Origin: CAVRQM01 sp963732775
GTDB lineage: Bacteria > Pseudomonadota > Alphaproteobacteria > Acetobacterales > Acetobacteraceae
Direction: 5' to 3'
Assembly (NCBI GenBank): GCA_963732775.1
Contig: CAVTAR010000004.1
Span: 310,001 to 374,000 of the forward strand
Length of the DNA stretch: 64,000 nt
The notes under the pieces were generated by a model. The model searched no databases. It worked only from the letters and a program-made list of their open reading frames with translations, and had not been told where the DNA came from. Both the position numbers and the translations under genes were made by a program. This document shows positions 26,169 to 34,785 of the stretch, piece after piece. Positions within the stretch are counted from its first letter, which is position 1; each line of letters opens with the position of its first letter.

Positions 26169-28361
26169 ATGGGCCAAACGATCACCACCTCTGGCACTCT
26201 CGGATTACACCTCAACCATCGCGCTGACGGGCCGCTTCGCGTGCTTGATGACGTAACGATAGCGAGCGTCGGCAGCTACGCCGTGTTGGGGACAGGGCCG
26301 TTCGCGTTTCGCATCTCGAACCTTGGCAGCCTGTCGGGCGCGACGGCGGGAGTGGATCTCCAGCACGGCGGGATCGTCACGAACGGATCCGGGCAGGCAA
26401 GGGATGCCAGCATCACGGGCGGCCGATACGGCGTCTATATCGGCGGCGGGATCGGCACGGTCCGCAATCTCGGCACGGTCGCGTCCTCTTTCGTCGCCGA
26501 GACAACATACCCTCTGAACAGCTACGGCTACACGATCACCGGGGGTGTCGGCATCCAGCTCGGTGCCGGCGGCACCGTGATGAACGGTGGGCCGTTCGGC
26601 CGCTTGGGGATGGTCGAGGGCGGGGCCTACGGCATTCGCATCCAGGGAGGCAGCGGGTTCGTCCTCAACACCGGCACCGTCGTGGGCCGCGGCGCCTATA
26701 GCTTCACCGGTGACTCTCTGTCCGGAACGGGATTTCGGGGTACCGGCGTCCTTGTGAACTCGGGCTCGGTCCGCAACGGCGGCGGTGGCGTGGCATCCGC
26801 CACGATCATCGGGGGGAGTGTCGGGGTCAGCATCGTGGCGGGCGGAGGCTATGTCTCGAACTTCGGAACCATCACAGCCAACAGTGCTGCCGTTGAAATC
26901 GGCTCGTATCCGCACAGCATCATCATGCGCGCCGGCGGCACCGGCGTCGCGTTTGCCGGTAGCGGCACAGTGGAGCAAGTCGGTGGAGCCGTCATCGCCG
27001 GCGCCGAGTTTGGCGTCATCATCGCGGGCGCCGGAACCGTCAGCAACTTCGGGACGATCGTCGGGATCGGCAAAACCACTCGTGCCACGCAAAGTCAGAC
27101 GGTCACGACCTACTCAGGTGTCGGCGTTTCGCTCGGAAGCGGTGGATTCGTCTTGAACGGCGGAGGTACCGGCGGCCTCATCCAAGGCGGCGCCGCAGGG
27201 ATCGTCGTCAGTGGACAGACTGGTACAGTCGTCAACCAAGGCACCGTGGTAGGGTCGGGGTTTGCGCAGACCGCAACGATGGGCGGGACCGTCGTGCAAT
27301 CGCCGGTCGGTGTCGGCGTGCTGATGACGCAGGGCGGCCAAGTACAGAATGGCTATCTCGGTGGCCACGGCGCCAGCATCATCGGCTCGATGGTCGGCGT
27401 CGAGATATCCGGAGGAGGTGCGTCCGTCTTGAACTACGATCTCGTCAGCGGAAGCGAGGGTGTCGTCTTCGGCTCCAACGTCGGCGTCGCGAGGCTGGTG
27501 AACGGAGGCAGTGTCATCGGCACCTCGGGTACGGCGGTTCGGTTCGCATCCGGTGATGACACGGTCGTGCTACAGCCCGGCGGAACTTTCGTGGGCGACG
27601 TGATCGCCAGCGCGGGTGGCGCGAACACCCTCGTGCTAGGCAGCTCTGTATCCTCGACGCTGAGCGGGTTCGGCACGCAATACCAGAACTTTGGCACGAT
27701 AGCCGAATACGACAATGCGCGGTGGAGCCTCACCGGGCACAACACCGCCAGGGTATTGACGGTGGCACCCGGGACTGGGGCGGTCCTGACGATTGCGGGG
27801 GATCTCACGCTGTCGGGAAGTGATCCCACCCTGACCGTGTTGGGCGGAACCTTCGGCGTCACGGCCGGTGGCAGCGTGACGCTCGGAGACGGTCCGGCCG
27901 GCGCGGCCGGCGCACTCACCATCAACGCAGGTACTGTCAGCGCAAGCGGCACCATCGCGGCCGCGGTGGTCGACAACTACTACCTCAACATCCACGGTTC
28001 GTTGCTACTCGCTGGCACGATCCAGGGCAGCGGCAGCGTCATGATAGGCGCGCAAGGCGTTCTCGAGTTGCTGGGAGCGTCGTCGGTCGCCCGCACGGAC
28101 TTCTCAGGGGTGGCCGGACGTCTGGTGCTAGATCAGCCGGCCGCATTCAACAGCAGCATCTTGGACTTCAACCAAACCGACCTGATCGACTTCGCGCACC
28201 AGACGGTGACGGCGGTGCATTTCGACATGAACACTTACAAGCTTGGCGTATTCGACGGCGTCACCCAGATCGCCTCGCTCAAGCTGGTGGGCAATTTCTA
28301 CGGCGACATGTTTACCGTGGCAGCCGACGGACATGGGGGCACCAACGTCATCCTGCGTTGA
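26169..28361 (+). CDS. Large Gly-rich beta-repeat protein, probably surface or secreted
   Basis: The protein has 730 residues, with an AGGGGA ribosome site before the ATG. From residue 20 to 500 it is built of degenerate units of the form G-hydrophobic-G-V-x-hydrophobic-G-G-x-V-x-N-x-G-T-hydrophobic-x-G, the pattern of a right-handed beta-helix. The C-terminal 60 residues (DLIDFAHQTVTAVHFD, then VAADGHGGTNVIL) resemble C-termini of type I secreted repeat proteins. There is no signal peptide and no autotransporter barrel, so type I export is the best guess. Base composition is somewhat poorer in GC than in neighbours. No secretion genes are adjacent. The exact function is unknown. Confidence 0.65.
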   Translation: MGQTITTSGTLGLHLNHRADGPLRVLDDVTIASVGSYAVLGTGPFAFRISNLGSLSGATAGVDLQHGGIVTNGSGQARDASITGGRYGVYIGGGIGTVRNLGTVASSFVAETTYPLNSYGYTITGGVGIQLGAGGTVMNGGPFGRLGMVEGGAYGIRIQGGSGFVLNTGTVVGRGAYSFTGDSLSGTGFRGTGVLVNSGSVRNGGGGVASATIIGGSVGVSIVAGGGYVSNFGTITANSAAVEIGSYPHSIIMRAGGTGVAFAGSGTVEQVGGAVIAGAEFGVIIAGAGTVSNFGTIVGIGKTTRATQSQTVTTYSGVGVSLGSGGFVLNGGGTGGLIQGGAAGIVVSGQTGTVVNQGTVVGSGFAQTATMGGTVVQSPVGVGVLMTQGGQVQNGYLGGHGASIIGSMVGVEISGGGASVLNYDLVSGSEGVVFGSNVGVARLVNGGSVIGTSGTAVRFASGDDTVVLQPGGTFVGDVIASAGGANTLVLGSSVSSTLSGFGTQYQNFGTIAEYDNARWSLTGHNTARVLTVAPGTGAVLTIAGDLTLSGSDPTLTVLGGTFGVTAGGSVTLGDGPAGAAGALTINAGTVSASGTIAAAVVDNYYLNIHGSLLLAGTIQGSGSVMIGAQGVLELLGASSVARTDFSGVAGRLVLDQPAAFNSSILDFNQTDLIDFAHQTVTAVHFDMNTYKLGVFDGVTQIASLKLVGNFYGDMFTVAADGHGGTNVILR

Positions 28362-28380
28362 TGCCGGTGCATACCACTGC

Positions 28381-29418
28381 TCACCGCCGTCGTGCCGGCT
28401 TCAATGCCATCGCCAGCGCGATCCCGGACAGGCCGATCGCGAAGCGGTTGCGCTGCAGCCACATCTGCGTGCTCGACGACTTCGCCTCGCGCGCGAACGG
28501 GCCGTGCATCACCGCCTTGCCGTTCTCGCTCTCGAACAGCGACGGCGCCCGGAGCTGTGCGACGTCGCGGCGCTGGGTACGTTGCGCGGTGAAGCCCAGC
28601 AGCGCGCTGAGCTGGTCCAGCACCCCCGGCACGAGCGCGTTCAGGATGGCGAACTGCTCGGTGCTGCCGGTGATCTTCACGTCGCGGCGCTGCTCGGCGA
28701 CCGCCATCCAGATCGCGTCGGCGATCACCTCGGGCTCGTAGACCGGCGGCGGCGGGCGGGCGCTCTCGTCCTCGTGGCCGGCGCCGAAATGCGTGGGCGC
28801 GTGGCTGAAGAACGGCGTGTTCACCGCCGGCGGGTGCACGACCGAGAGGTGCACCGGGATGCGGTCGTGCATCAGCTCGGCCCGCACCGCCTCGTAGAAG
28901 CCGCGCACCGCCCACTTGGACGCGCTGTACGCCGACATCATCGGCACGGCACGATACGACACCGCCGAGGCGATGCCGACGATGGTGCCGCGCCGCCGCG
29001 GCGTCATGCTGGCCAGCGCGATGCGCGTGCCGTTCACTTGCCCCATGAAGGTCACGTCCACGGTGCGGCGGAATTCGGCCTCGCTGGTGTCGGCGAACCG
29101 CGCGATCACGGCGACGCCGGCGCCATTGATCCACACCTCCACCGGGCCGAGCTCTCCCTCCAGAGCAGCGGCGGCGGCGGCGAGAGCGGTGCTGTCGGCC
29201 ACGTCGGCGGCGGCGGTGGCGACCGTGCCGCCGTTGCCGCGGATGCGCTCGGCGGCGGCGGCGAGGCCCTGCGGGTTGCGGGCGATCAGGCCGATCTTCC
29301 AGCCGCGCTTGGCGAACAGCAGGGCCGTGCACAGGCCGATGCCCGATGAGCCGCCCGTGATGATGGCGACGCGCGACGGTGGGGTGCTAGAGCGCGGGGT
29401 GGTGGCGGAGTGGGACAT
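28381..29418 (-). CDS. SDR family NAD(P)-dependent oxidoreductase
   Basis: The protein has 345 residues, with a TGGAGGT ribosome site 6 bases before the ATG. The Rossmann motif is TGGSSGIGL, the structural motif is NGAGVA and the active site is YSASKWA preceded by the serine in ASAVSYRA. The C-terminal extension past residue 260 ends in a short hydrophobic stretch (FAIGLSGIALAMAL) that may anchor it to the membrane. The substrate is unknown. It diverges from the alpha/beta hydrolase gene. Confidence 0.85.
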   Translation of the reverse strand: MSHSATTPRSSTPPSRVAIITGGSSGIGLCTALLFAKRGWKIGLIARNPQGLAAAAERIRGNGGTVATAAADVADSTALAAAAAALEGELGPVEVWINGAGVAVIARFADTSEAEFRRTVDVTFMGQVNGTRIALASMTPRRRGTIVGIASAVSYRAVPMMSAYSASKWAVRGFYEAVRAELMHDRIPVHLSVVHPPAVNTPFFSHAPTHFGAGHEDESARPPPPVYEPEVIADAIWMAVAEQRRDVKITGSTEQFAILNALVPGVLDQLSALLGFTAQRTQRRDVAQLRAPSLFESENGKAVMHGPFAREAKSSSTQMWLQRNRFAIGLSGIALAMALKPARRR

Positions 29419-29501
29419 GGGAAACCTCCAGGACGTGCCCGGGAACGTGCGCCCCCTGCCGCGGTTGCCGTCGCGCGCTCCAGCGCGGCATGCTGCCGGC
29501 C

Positions 29502-30308
29502 ATGGACCTGCAGGCCGAATACGACAACAGCGGGAAGGTGCCGGAATACGCGGCCATCGTCGCCGGCTGGCGGCGCGACGCGGCGGCGTTTCGCGCCGCG
29601 CATCCGGTGGCCGAACTCGACCTGCCGTACGGCCCCGGCGCGCGGCAGGCGCTGGACCTGTTCTGGCCGGATTCGTCGCGCGCGGCGCCGCTCGCGATGT
29701 TCGTGCATGGCGGCTACTGGGCGGCGATGGACCGCACCGTGTTCAGCCATCTCGCCGCCGGGCTGCTGGCGCGTGGCGTGGCGGTGGCGATGCCGTCCTA
29801 TGACCTGTGCCCGGCAGTCAGTCTCGAGACGCTGGTAGGGCAGGTGCGGGCGGCCGCCGCCCACCTCGCGCGCCGGCACGGGCGGGCGCTGCTGGCGCTG
29901 GGCCACTCCGCCGGCGGGCATCTCGCGGCGATGCTGCTGGCGACCGACTGGGCGGCGCACGGCCTGCCGCGCGGCACGGTGCGCGCGGCACTGCCGATCA
30001 GCGGGCTGTTCGATCTCGAGCCGCTGCGTCACACCACGGTGAACGGCCCGCTCGGGCTCGACGCGGCGACGGCGCACCGCCTGTCTCCGGTGCACCTGCC
30101 GTCGCCCGGCCTGCCGTTGCATGCGGTGGTGGGGGGCGAGGAGGGGGCGGAGTACACCCGGCAATCCCGGTCGATCGCCGCGGTCTGGTGCGGGACGTGG
30201 GAGGCGATGGCGGGCGCGAACCACTTCACCGTGGTGACGCCGCTGGGCGACCCCCGGTCGGCGCTGGTGGGCGCGGCGGTGGGGTTGATGGGCAGCGTAG
30301 GACACTAG
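29502..30308 (+). CDS. Alpha/beta hydrolase, kynurenine-formamidase-like
   Basis: The protein has 268 residues from the ATG at 29502; 29490 is an alternative. The HGGYW oxyanion motif, the nucleophile elbow GHSAGGH and the late catalytic histidine in GANHFTVV are present. HGGYW is characteristic of the arylformamidase/BD-FAE branch of alpha/beta hydrolases. No other kynurenine-pathway gene is near, so the substrate stays open. Confidence 0.75.
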   Translation: MDLQAEYDNSGKVPEYAAIVAGWRRDAAAFRAAHPVAELDLPYGPGARQALDLFWPDSSRAAPLAMFVHGGYWAAMDRTVFSHLAAGLLARGVAVAMPSYDLCPAVSLETLVGQVRAAAAHLARRHGRALLALGHSAGGHLAAMLLATDWAAHGLPRGTVRAALPISGLFDLEPLRHTTVNGPLGLDAATAHRLSPVHLPSPGLPLHAVVGGEEGAEYTRQSRSIAAVWCGTWEAMAGANHFTVVTPLGDPRSALVGAAVGLMGSVGH

Positions 30309-30532
30309 TTGCGCGCCGACATACGCGATGAACTCGAGACGGGCGCACGGATCGGGCTCGCGATTTGGCGCCAGCCCTGCTGAACGGTTCGCATTTGGTC
30401 GCGTCCAGGTGCGAGAAACATCTGGGCGCCACGCCATTGCTCATCGCGAGGCAAATCGCGCTCGCCAGGGCTATTCCGGGTTAGTTTTCATTTCCGGAGG
30501 GTATGACGTCTCCACCGAGCACGGAGACCGAC

Positions 30533-30784
30533 ATGCCCGACCTCTTCGAACGAATGCGTCGCAATTCGGCAGGAGATTGGACCGTCAACGACGTTGCAAT
30601 CCTTTGTGACCAATATGGCGTCCGATGCACTGCGCCGTCCGGCGGCGGCTCGCACTATAAGATTTCGCATCCGTCGCAGCCGGATATCCTGACGATCCCG
30701 CGTGCGCGGCCGGGCAAGCCTGTCCATATACGAAAACTTGTGCGGTTCCTCGACTTGGTCGGAGGCGTGGATGATCGATCCTGA
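30533..30784 (+). CDS. hicA: HicA-type mRNA interferase toxin
   Basis: The protein has 83 residues from the ATG at 30533, which has GGAG 6 bases upstream. An ATG at 30503 with its own GGAGGG would add ten residues. The double-stranded RNA-binding-like HicA fold is suggested by CTAPSGGGSHYKISHP, whose histidine is the expected catalytic residue, and by the IPRARPGKPVHIRKLVRFL end. HicA cleaves mRNA unless bound by HicB. The coding and upstream sequence (from about 30310) are poorer in GC than the surroundings, which suits an acquired toxin-antitoxin module. Confidence 0.8.
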   Translation: MPDLFERMRRNSAGDWTVNDVAILCDQYGVRCTAPSGGGSHYKISHPSQPDILTIPRARPGKPVHIRKLVRFLDLVGGVDDRS

Positions 30785-30998
30785 CTATCCCATCATCATC
30801 GAGCCCATGTCCGCCAAAGATGGCGGGGGATGGCTCGCGACGGTGCCCGACCTTCCCGGCTGCATGTCGGACGGACAAACCCGGGAGGAGGCCGCGCGCA
30901 ACATCGATGATGCCGTGCGGGCATGGCTCGACGAGGCGCGGGCGCTCGGACGCGCGATCCCGGCGGCGTCGCGCCATCTCGTCAGGGCGCCTGGCTGA
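30771..30998 (+). CDS. hicB: HicB-type antitoxin
   Basis: The protein has 75 residues. Its ATG at 30771 lies inside the end of hicA (14-base overlap) and has GGAGG 6 bases upstream. YPIIIEPMSAKDGGGWLATV and PDLPGCMSDGQTREEAARNI are the HicB partial RNase H fold. No C-terminal DNA-binding domain is present, so self-regulation would need another route. The last 17 bases overlap the 3' end of the oxidoreductase gene on the other strand. Confidence 0.82.
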   Translation: MIDPDYPIIIEPMSAKDGGGWLATVPDLPGCMSDGQTREEAARNIDDAVRAWLDEARALGRAIPAASRHLVRAPG

Positions 30999-32094
30999 AG
31001 GCGTCGCGCACCAGCTCGCCCAGCGCCAGTGCCGCGGTCAGCCCGGGCGACTCGATGCCGAACAGGTGCACCAGCCCCGGGACGCCGTGCGCCGCCGGCC
31101 CTGCGACCGCGAAATCCTGCACCGCCACTTCGCGCGGCACGATTTTCGGGCGGATGCCGGCATAGCCCGGCAGCAACGCGCCGTCCGGCAGGTCGGGCCA
31201 GTAGCGCCGGATGGCGGCGTTGAAACCGTCGGCCCGGCGCGGGTCGACGTCGTAGTCGATCGCCTCCACCCACTCCACGTCTGGCCCGAACCGTGCCGCC
31301 CCCGCGAGATCGAGCGTGAGATGCACGCCGAGGCCGCCCGCGACCGGCACCGGATAGATCAGCCGGCTGAACGGCGCGCGGCCGGCGAGCGCGAAGTAGC
31401 TGCCCTTCGCGTAGTACTCTCGCGGTACGAGCTGGCTCGGCATCCCGGCGATGCCGCGCGCCACCGCCGGCGCGGACAGGCCGGCAGCGTTCACCACCAG
31501 CGCGGCGTGCAGCGTCATTGCTTCGTCCCCGCCGACATGCAGCGTGACGCCGTCGGCGGCCGCCGATCCGGCCGTGACAGGCGCATGGAAGGCGAACACC
31601 GCGCCGGCGGCCTCGGCCTCGCCCTGGAGCGCCAGCATGAAGGCGTGGCTGTCGACGATGCCGGTCTCGGGCGAGAGCAGGGCCGCCGCGCAGCGCAGCG
31701 CCGGCTCCAGCGCGCGGGCCTCCTCGGCGGCGACGCGGCGCATTCCCTCCACCCCGTTCGCCTCGGCGCGCGCCAGGATCGCGGCGAGCCGCGCCGCCTC
31801 GGCCGCGTCGGCGGCCACGATCAGCTTGCCGCACTTGCGATAGGCGACGCCGTGCGCGTCGCAGAACCGGTACAACCGTCGCCGCCCCTCCACGCAGGTG
31901 CGCGCCATCAGGCTGCCCGGCGGGTAGTAGATGCCGGCGTGAACCACCTCGCTGTTGCGGCTCGACGTTTCCGTGCCGATCGCCCCGGCCGCCTCCAGCA
32001 CGATGACCTCGCGACCGGCCAGAGCCAGCGCGCGCGCGACCGCGAGGCCGACCACGCCGGCGCCGATCACCACGGCGTCGACGCGCTCGGTCAT
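30982..32094 (-). CDS. FAD-dependent oxidoreductase, L-2-hydroxyglutarate dehydrogenase (LhgO) type
   Basis: The protein has 370 residues of the DAO family. It opens with the FAD-binding motif VVIGAGVVGLAVARAL and continues with SSRNSEVVHAGIYYPPGSL and CGKLIVA, which are typical of LhgO/L2HGDH. The C-terminal FAD segment is IRPKIVPR and HLFGIESPGLTAALA. It would oxidise L-2-hydroxyglutarate to 2-oxoglutarate. Its ATG overlaps the TGA of the 5'-nucleotidase gene (ATGA). Confidence 0.87.
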   Translation of the reverse strand: MTERVDAVVIGAGVVGLAVARALALAGREVIVLEAAGAIGTETSSRNSEVVHAGIYYPPGSLMARTCVEGRRRLYRFCDAHGVAYRKCGKLIVAADAAEAARLAAILARAEANGVEGMRRVAAEEARALEPALRCAAALLSPETGIVDSHAFMLALQGEAEAAGAVFAFHAPVTAGSAAADGVTLHVGGDEAMTLHAALVVNAAGLSAPAVARGIAGMPSQLVPREYYAKGSYFALAGRAPFSRLIYPVPVAGGLGVHLTLDLAGAARFGPDVEWVEAIDYDVDPRRADGFNAAIRRYWPDLPDGALLPGYAGIRPKIVPREVAVQDFAVAGPAAHGVPGLVHLFGIESPGLTAALALGELVRDAFSQAP

Positions 32095-33668
32095 TGCCGG
32101 ACGAGGCGGCCGTCCGTGGCCGGCGCGACCGGGGTGTGCGCGGCCAGCGCGGCGGCGACCACCTCGTCGAGGCCCGGGCCGGCATCGTAGGGGTCGACCG
32201 CGCCGGTCTTCAGCACCGCATAGCCATCGCCGCCGGCGCGCAGGAAATTGTTGGTGGCCACCGTGTAGCGCCGGTGCGGGTCGAGCGGGGCGTAGCCGCC
32301 GCCCGGCTCGCGCACGTCGACGGTGACGATGGGGTCGGCCGCGTCGAGACGCCAGACCACCCGCAGTCCCGCCACTTGCGGGAAGCCGCCCTTGCCGGCG
32401 CGGGAAACACCGTTGGCCAGTGCCGCGCGGAGGTCGGCGCCGGACAGGCCGAGGGTTGCCACCGCGTTGCCGAACGGCAGCGCGGTCAGCACGTCGCCCA
32501 GCGTAAGTTGGCCGCCCGGCAGCCCGGTGCGCAGGCCGCCGGCGTTCATGATCGCGACCTCGGCCCCGTGCGCCGAGGCGAGGATCGCGTCGGCCACGAA
32601 GTCGCCGAGGGCGCACTCGCCCTGCCGGCAGCCGTCGTTCGGGATGGGCTTCGTTGCCGTGCCCACGCGGCGGTGGCGCACCGCGTCGAGTTGCGCGGCG
32701 TAGCCGGCGACGATGGCCGCCACGGTCGGGTCGGGTGGCAGGTCGAGGCTGACATGCGTGCAGTCGCCCCCGTAGGCCACCAGCGCACCGTCGTCGCCGA
32801 TGTCGAGGTCGAGCCGGCCCACGTAGCGGCCGAAGCAGCCGGCCTGGAGCACGAGGCATCGCCCGGCCGGGCCATGGTACACGGCGTGGGCGGGCCCGGC
32901 GGCGCCCGGCTCGGTGTCGGACAGCAGGGTGTGGGAGTGGCCGCCGACGATCGCGTCGATGCCGGGGATCTGGCCGGCGAGCGCGCGGTCCGCGGCCACG
33001 CCGAGATGCGACAGGGCGATCACGAACCGCGCCCCCGCCGCCCGCGCCGCCGCCGCCGCGAGCGCCAGTGCCGGGGCCGGGTCGCCGATGGCGACGTGCG
33101 GGCCGGGCGAGGAGCCGACCAGCGTTTCGGTGGTGGTCGCGGCGACGACGCCGATGGCGAGGCCGTCCTTGTGCAGGATGGCGAAGCGGCGGATCAGCCC
33201 GCGCAGGTCGGGGTCGGCACCCGCGTCGATGTTGGCCGACAGCACCGGGAAGCCCGCGCCCCGGATAAAGCGGGCGAGCGTGGCGGGTCCCTGGTCGAAC
33301 TCGTGGTTGCCGACCGCCATCGCCTCGGTGCCCAGCGCGTGCATCACCGCGAGTTCCACCTCGCCGTGCCAGGCGGTGAAGAAAAGGCTGCCCTGGAACT
33401 GGTCGCCGGCGTCGAGCAGCAGCGGCGCCCGGCCGTCGGCGATGGCGGCGTCACGGGCGCGGAACAGCGCGGTGGCGAGGTGGGGGGAGCCGCCGAGGCA
33501 TCCGTCGCCGGCGGCGCAGGCGAGGGCGCGGGGATCGACGGGTTCGTGGCGGGAGTGGAAGTCGTTCATGTGGACGAGGCTGATCCGGTGCGCGACGGGG
33601 GCGGCGCGGAGGCGGACCAGCGGGATGGCGGCAAGCCCGGCGAGGAGGGCGCGGCGAGGGAGGGTCAT
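32091..33668 (-). CDS. 5'-nucleotidase/metallophosphatase family exported protein (UshA/SoxB-like)
   Basis: The protein has 525 residues. The ATG at 33668 is preceded by AGGTGG and gives a signal peptide (MTLPRRALLAGLAAIPLV), possibly Tat. The metallophosphatase domain has LVHMNDFHSRHEP, LLDAGDQFQGS, VGNHEFDQG, ALSHLGVAADR and GGHSHT. The C-terminal 5'-nucleotidase domain has MNAGGLRTGLPGG, LPFGNAV and YTVATNNFLRAGGDGY. It should hydrolyse nucleotides or similar phosphate esters in the periplasm. Confidence 0.9.
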   Translation of the reverse strand: MTLPRRALLAGLAAIPLVRLRAAPVAHRISLVHMNDFHSRHEPVDPRALACAAGDGCLGGSPHLATALFRARDAAIADGRAPLLLDAGDQFQGSLFFTAWHGEVELAVMHALGTEAMAVGNHEFDQGPATLARFIRGAGFPVLSANIDAGADPDLRGLIRRFAILHKDGLAIGVVAATTTETLVGSSPGPHVAIGDPAPALALAAAAARAAGARFVIALSHLGVAADRALAGQIPGIDAIVGGHSHTLLSDTEPGAAGPAHAVYHGPAGRCLVLQAGCFGRYVGRLDLDIGDDGALVAYGGDCTHVSLDLPPDPTVAAIVAGYAAQLDAVRHRRVGTATKPIPNDGCRQGECALGDFVADAILASAHGAEVAIMNAGGLRTGLPGGQLTLGDVLTALPFGNAVATLGLSGADLRAALANGVSRAGKGGFPQVAGLRVVWRLDAADPIVTVDVREPGGGYAPLDPHRRYTVATNNFLRAGGDGYAVLKTGAVDPYDAGPGLDEVVAAALAAHTPVAPATDGRLVRQ

Positions 33669-33676
33669 GCCACCTG

Positions 33677-33682
33677 TATAAT
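33677..33682 (+). promoter_or_regulatory. Consensus -10 hexamer in divergent gap
   Basis: A perfect TATAAT, rare in DNA this rich in GC, lies between the divergent 5'-nucleotidase and N-formylglutamate amidohydrolase genes, 153 bases before the latter. No good -35 box sits 16-18 bases upstream, so it is only a candidate. Confidence 0.2.
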
Positions 33683-33834
33683 TCCGCTGGCCCGGTTGCA
33701 GAAACGGCTTCTCGTCGCGCCCTGTCGCGGGTTGCTGTTCCAACGACGAAATCGTACGACCTTGCCGCACTTTCACGCGCAGCCTCGTCGCGTGCCCGAG
33801 AACCAACTCGCGCCCGTTCCGATCGGAGCCCTGG

Positions 33835-34629
33835 ATGATCCCGGCCGAAGCCTCGCCCGCAGCCCTGCTCGACCCCGACGAGCCTTCCCCCGTGCACGCG
33901 CTGGATCTCGAGGGCGGCTCGGATTTCGTGCTGATCGCCGATCACGCCGGCCGCGCCATCCCGCGCCGGCTCGGCACGCTGGGGCTGTCCGAGGCGGAGC
34001 GCGCGCGCCACATCGCCTGGGACATCGGCATTGCCGGCGTCGCCGAGCGCCTTTCCGAGATGCTCGACGCGCCGTGCCTGATGCAGCGCTACTCGCGCCT
34101 GGTGATCGACTGCAACCGCCCGCCGGGCGTGCCGAGCTCGATCCCGGCGCGCAGCGAGGCGACCGACATTCCCGGCAACGCGGATGTCCCCGCAACCGAG
34201 GCCGCGGCCCGGCACACGGCGATCTTCGAGCCCTATCACCGTGCGATCGAGGCGCTGCTGGGGCAGCGCGAAGCCGCCGGGCGGCGCACGGTGCTGGTGT
34301 CGCTGCACAGCTTCACGCCGGTCTACCTGGGCGCGCGACGCGCCGTGGAGGTCTCGCCGCTCTACGGCGCGGATTCGAGGCTCGCCCGGACGCTGCTGCT
34401 CGCGCTGCGCGGCGAGGGCGACCTGCTGGTGGGCGACAACGAGCCCTACGCCGTGAGCGCCGAGACCGACTACGCCGTGCCGGTGCACGGCATCGGCCGC
34501 GGGCTGCTGCACACGGCCATCGAGATCCGCCAAGACCTGATTGCCGCGCCGGCCGGCCAGGCTGCCTGGGCGCTGCGCCTCGCCCGGCTGCTGCCCGTCG
34601 CACTTGCTGGCGCCGGCCCGGCCGGGTGA
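33835..34629 (+). CDS. N-formylglutamate amidohydrolase family protein
   Basis: The protein has 264 residues, with GGAG 7 bases before the ATG. The family is recognised from FVLIADHAGRAIPRRLG, HIAWDIGIAGVAERLS, SRLVIDCNRPPG, VSLHSFTPVYLG and VGDNEPYAVS. The His and Asp residues in these segments would bind metal. Relatives act in histidine degradation (HutG) or hydrolyse other N-acyl amino acids; no hut genes are near. Confidence 0.88.
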   Translation: MIPAEASPAALLDPDEPSPVHALDLEGGSDFVLIADHAGRAIPRRLGTLGLSEAERARHIAWDIGIAGVAERLSEMLDAPCLMQRYSRLVIDCNRPPGVPSSIPARSEATDIPGNADVPATEAAARHTAIFEPYHRAIEALLGQREAAGRRTVLVSLHSFTPVYLGARRAVEVSPLYGADSRLARTLLLALRGEGDLLVGDNEPYAVSAETDYAVPVHGIGRGLLHTAIEIRQDLIAAPAGQAAWALRLARLLPVALAGAGPAG

Positions 34630-34785
34630 GCACGAAGCAGCTGATCCGAGAATGCTAGCGTCCTACCATCGCCTGCGGCGAGAAGCCCAAGCATTGAATT
34701 GTCGTAATCGTGAGTGCATTTTTCCGGATGTGAAGGACATCGAAGTGCTGGTATCTTCGTGTGGGTGGAAACAGAGGAGGCCCGC

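Noticed and set aside
34714..34785. Upstream extension of the GloVer-repeat gene
   Set aside because: The extension lacks a ribosome site and would bury the signal peptide; the ATG at 34786 has GAGGAGG directly upstream.
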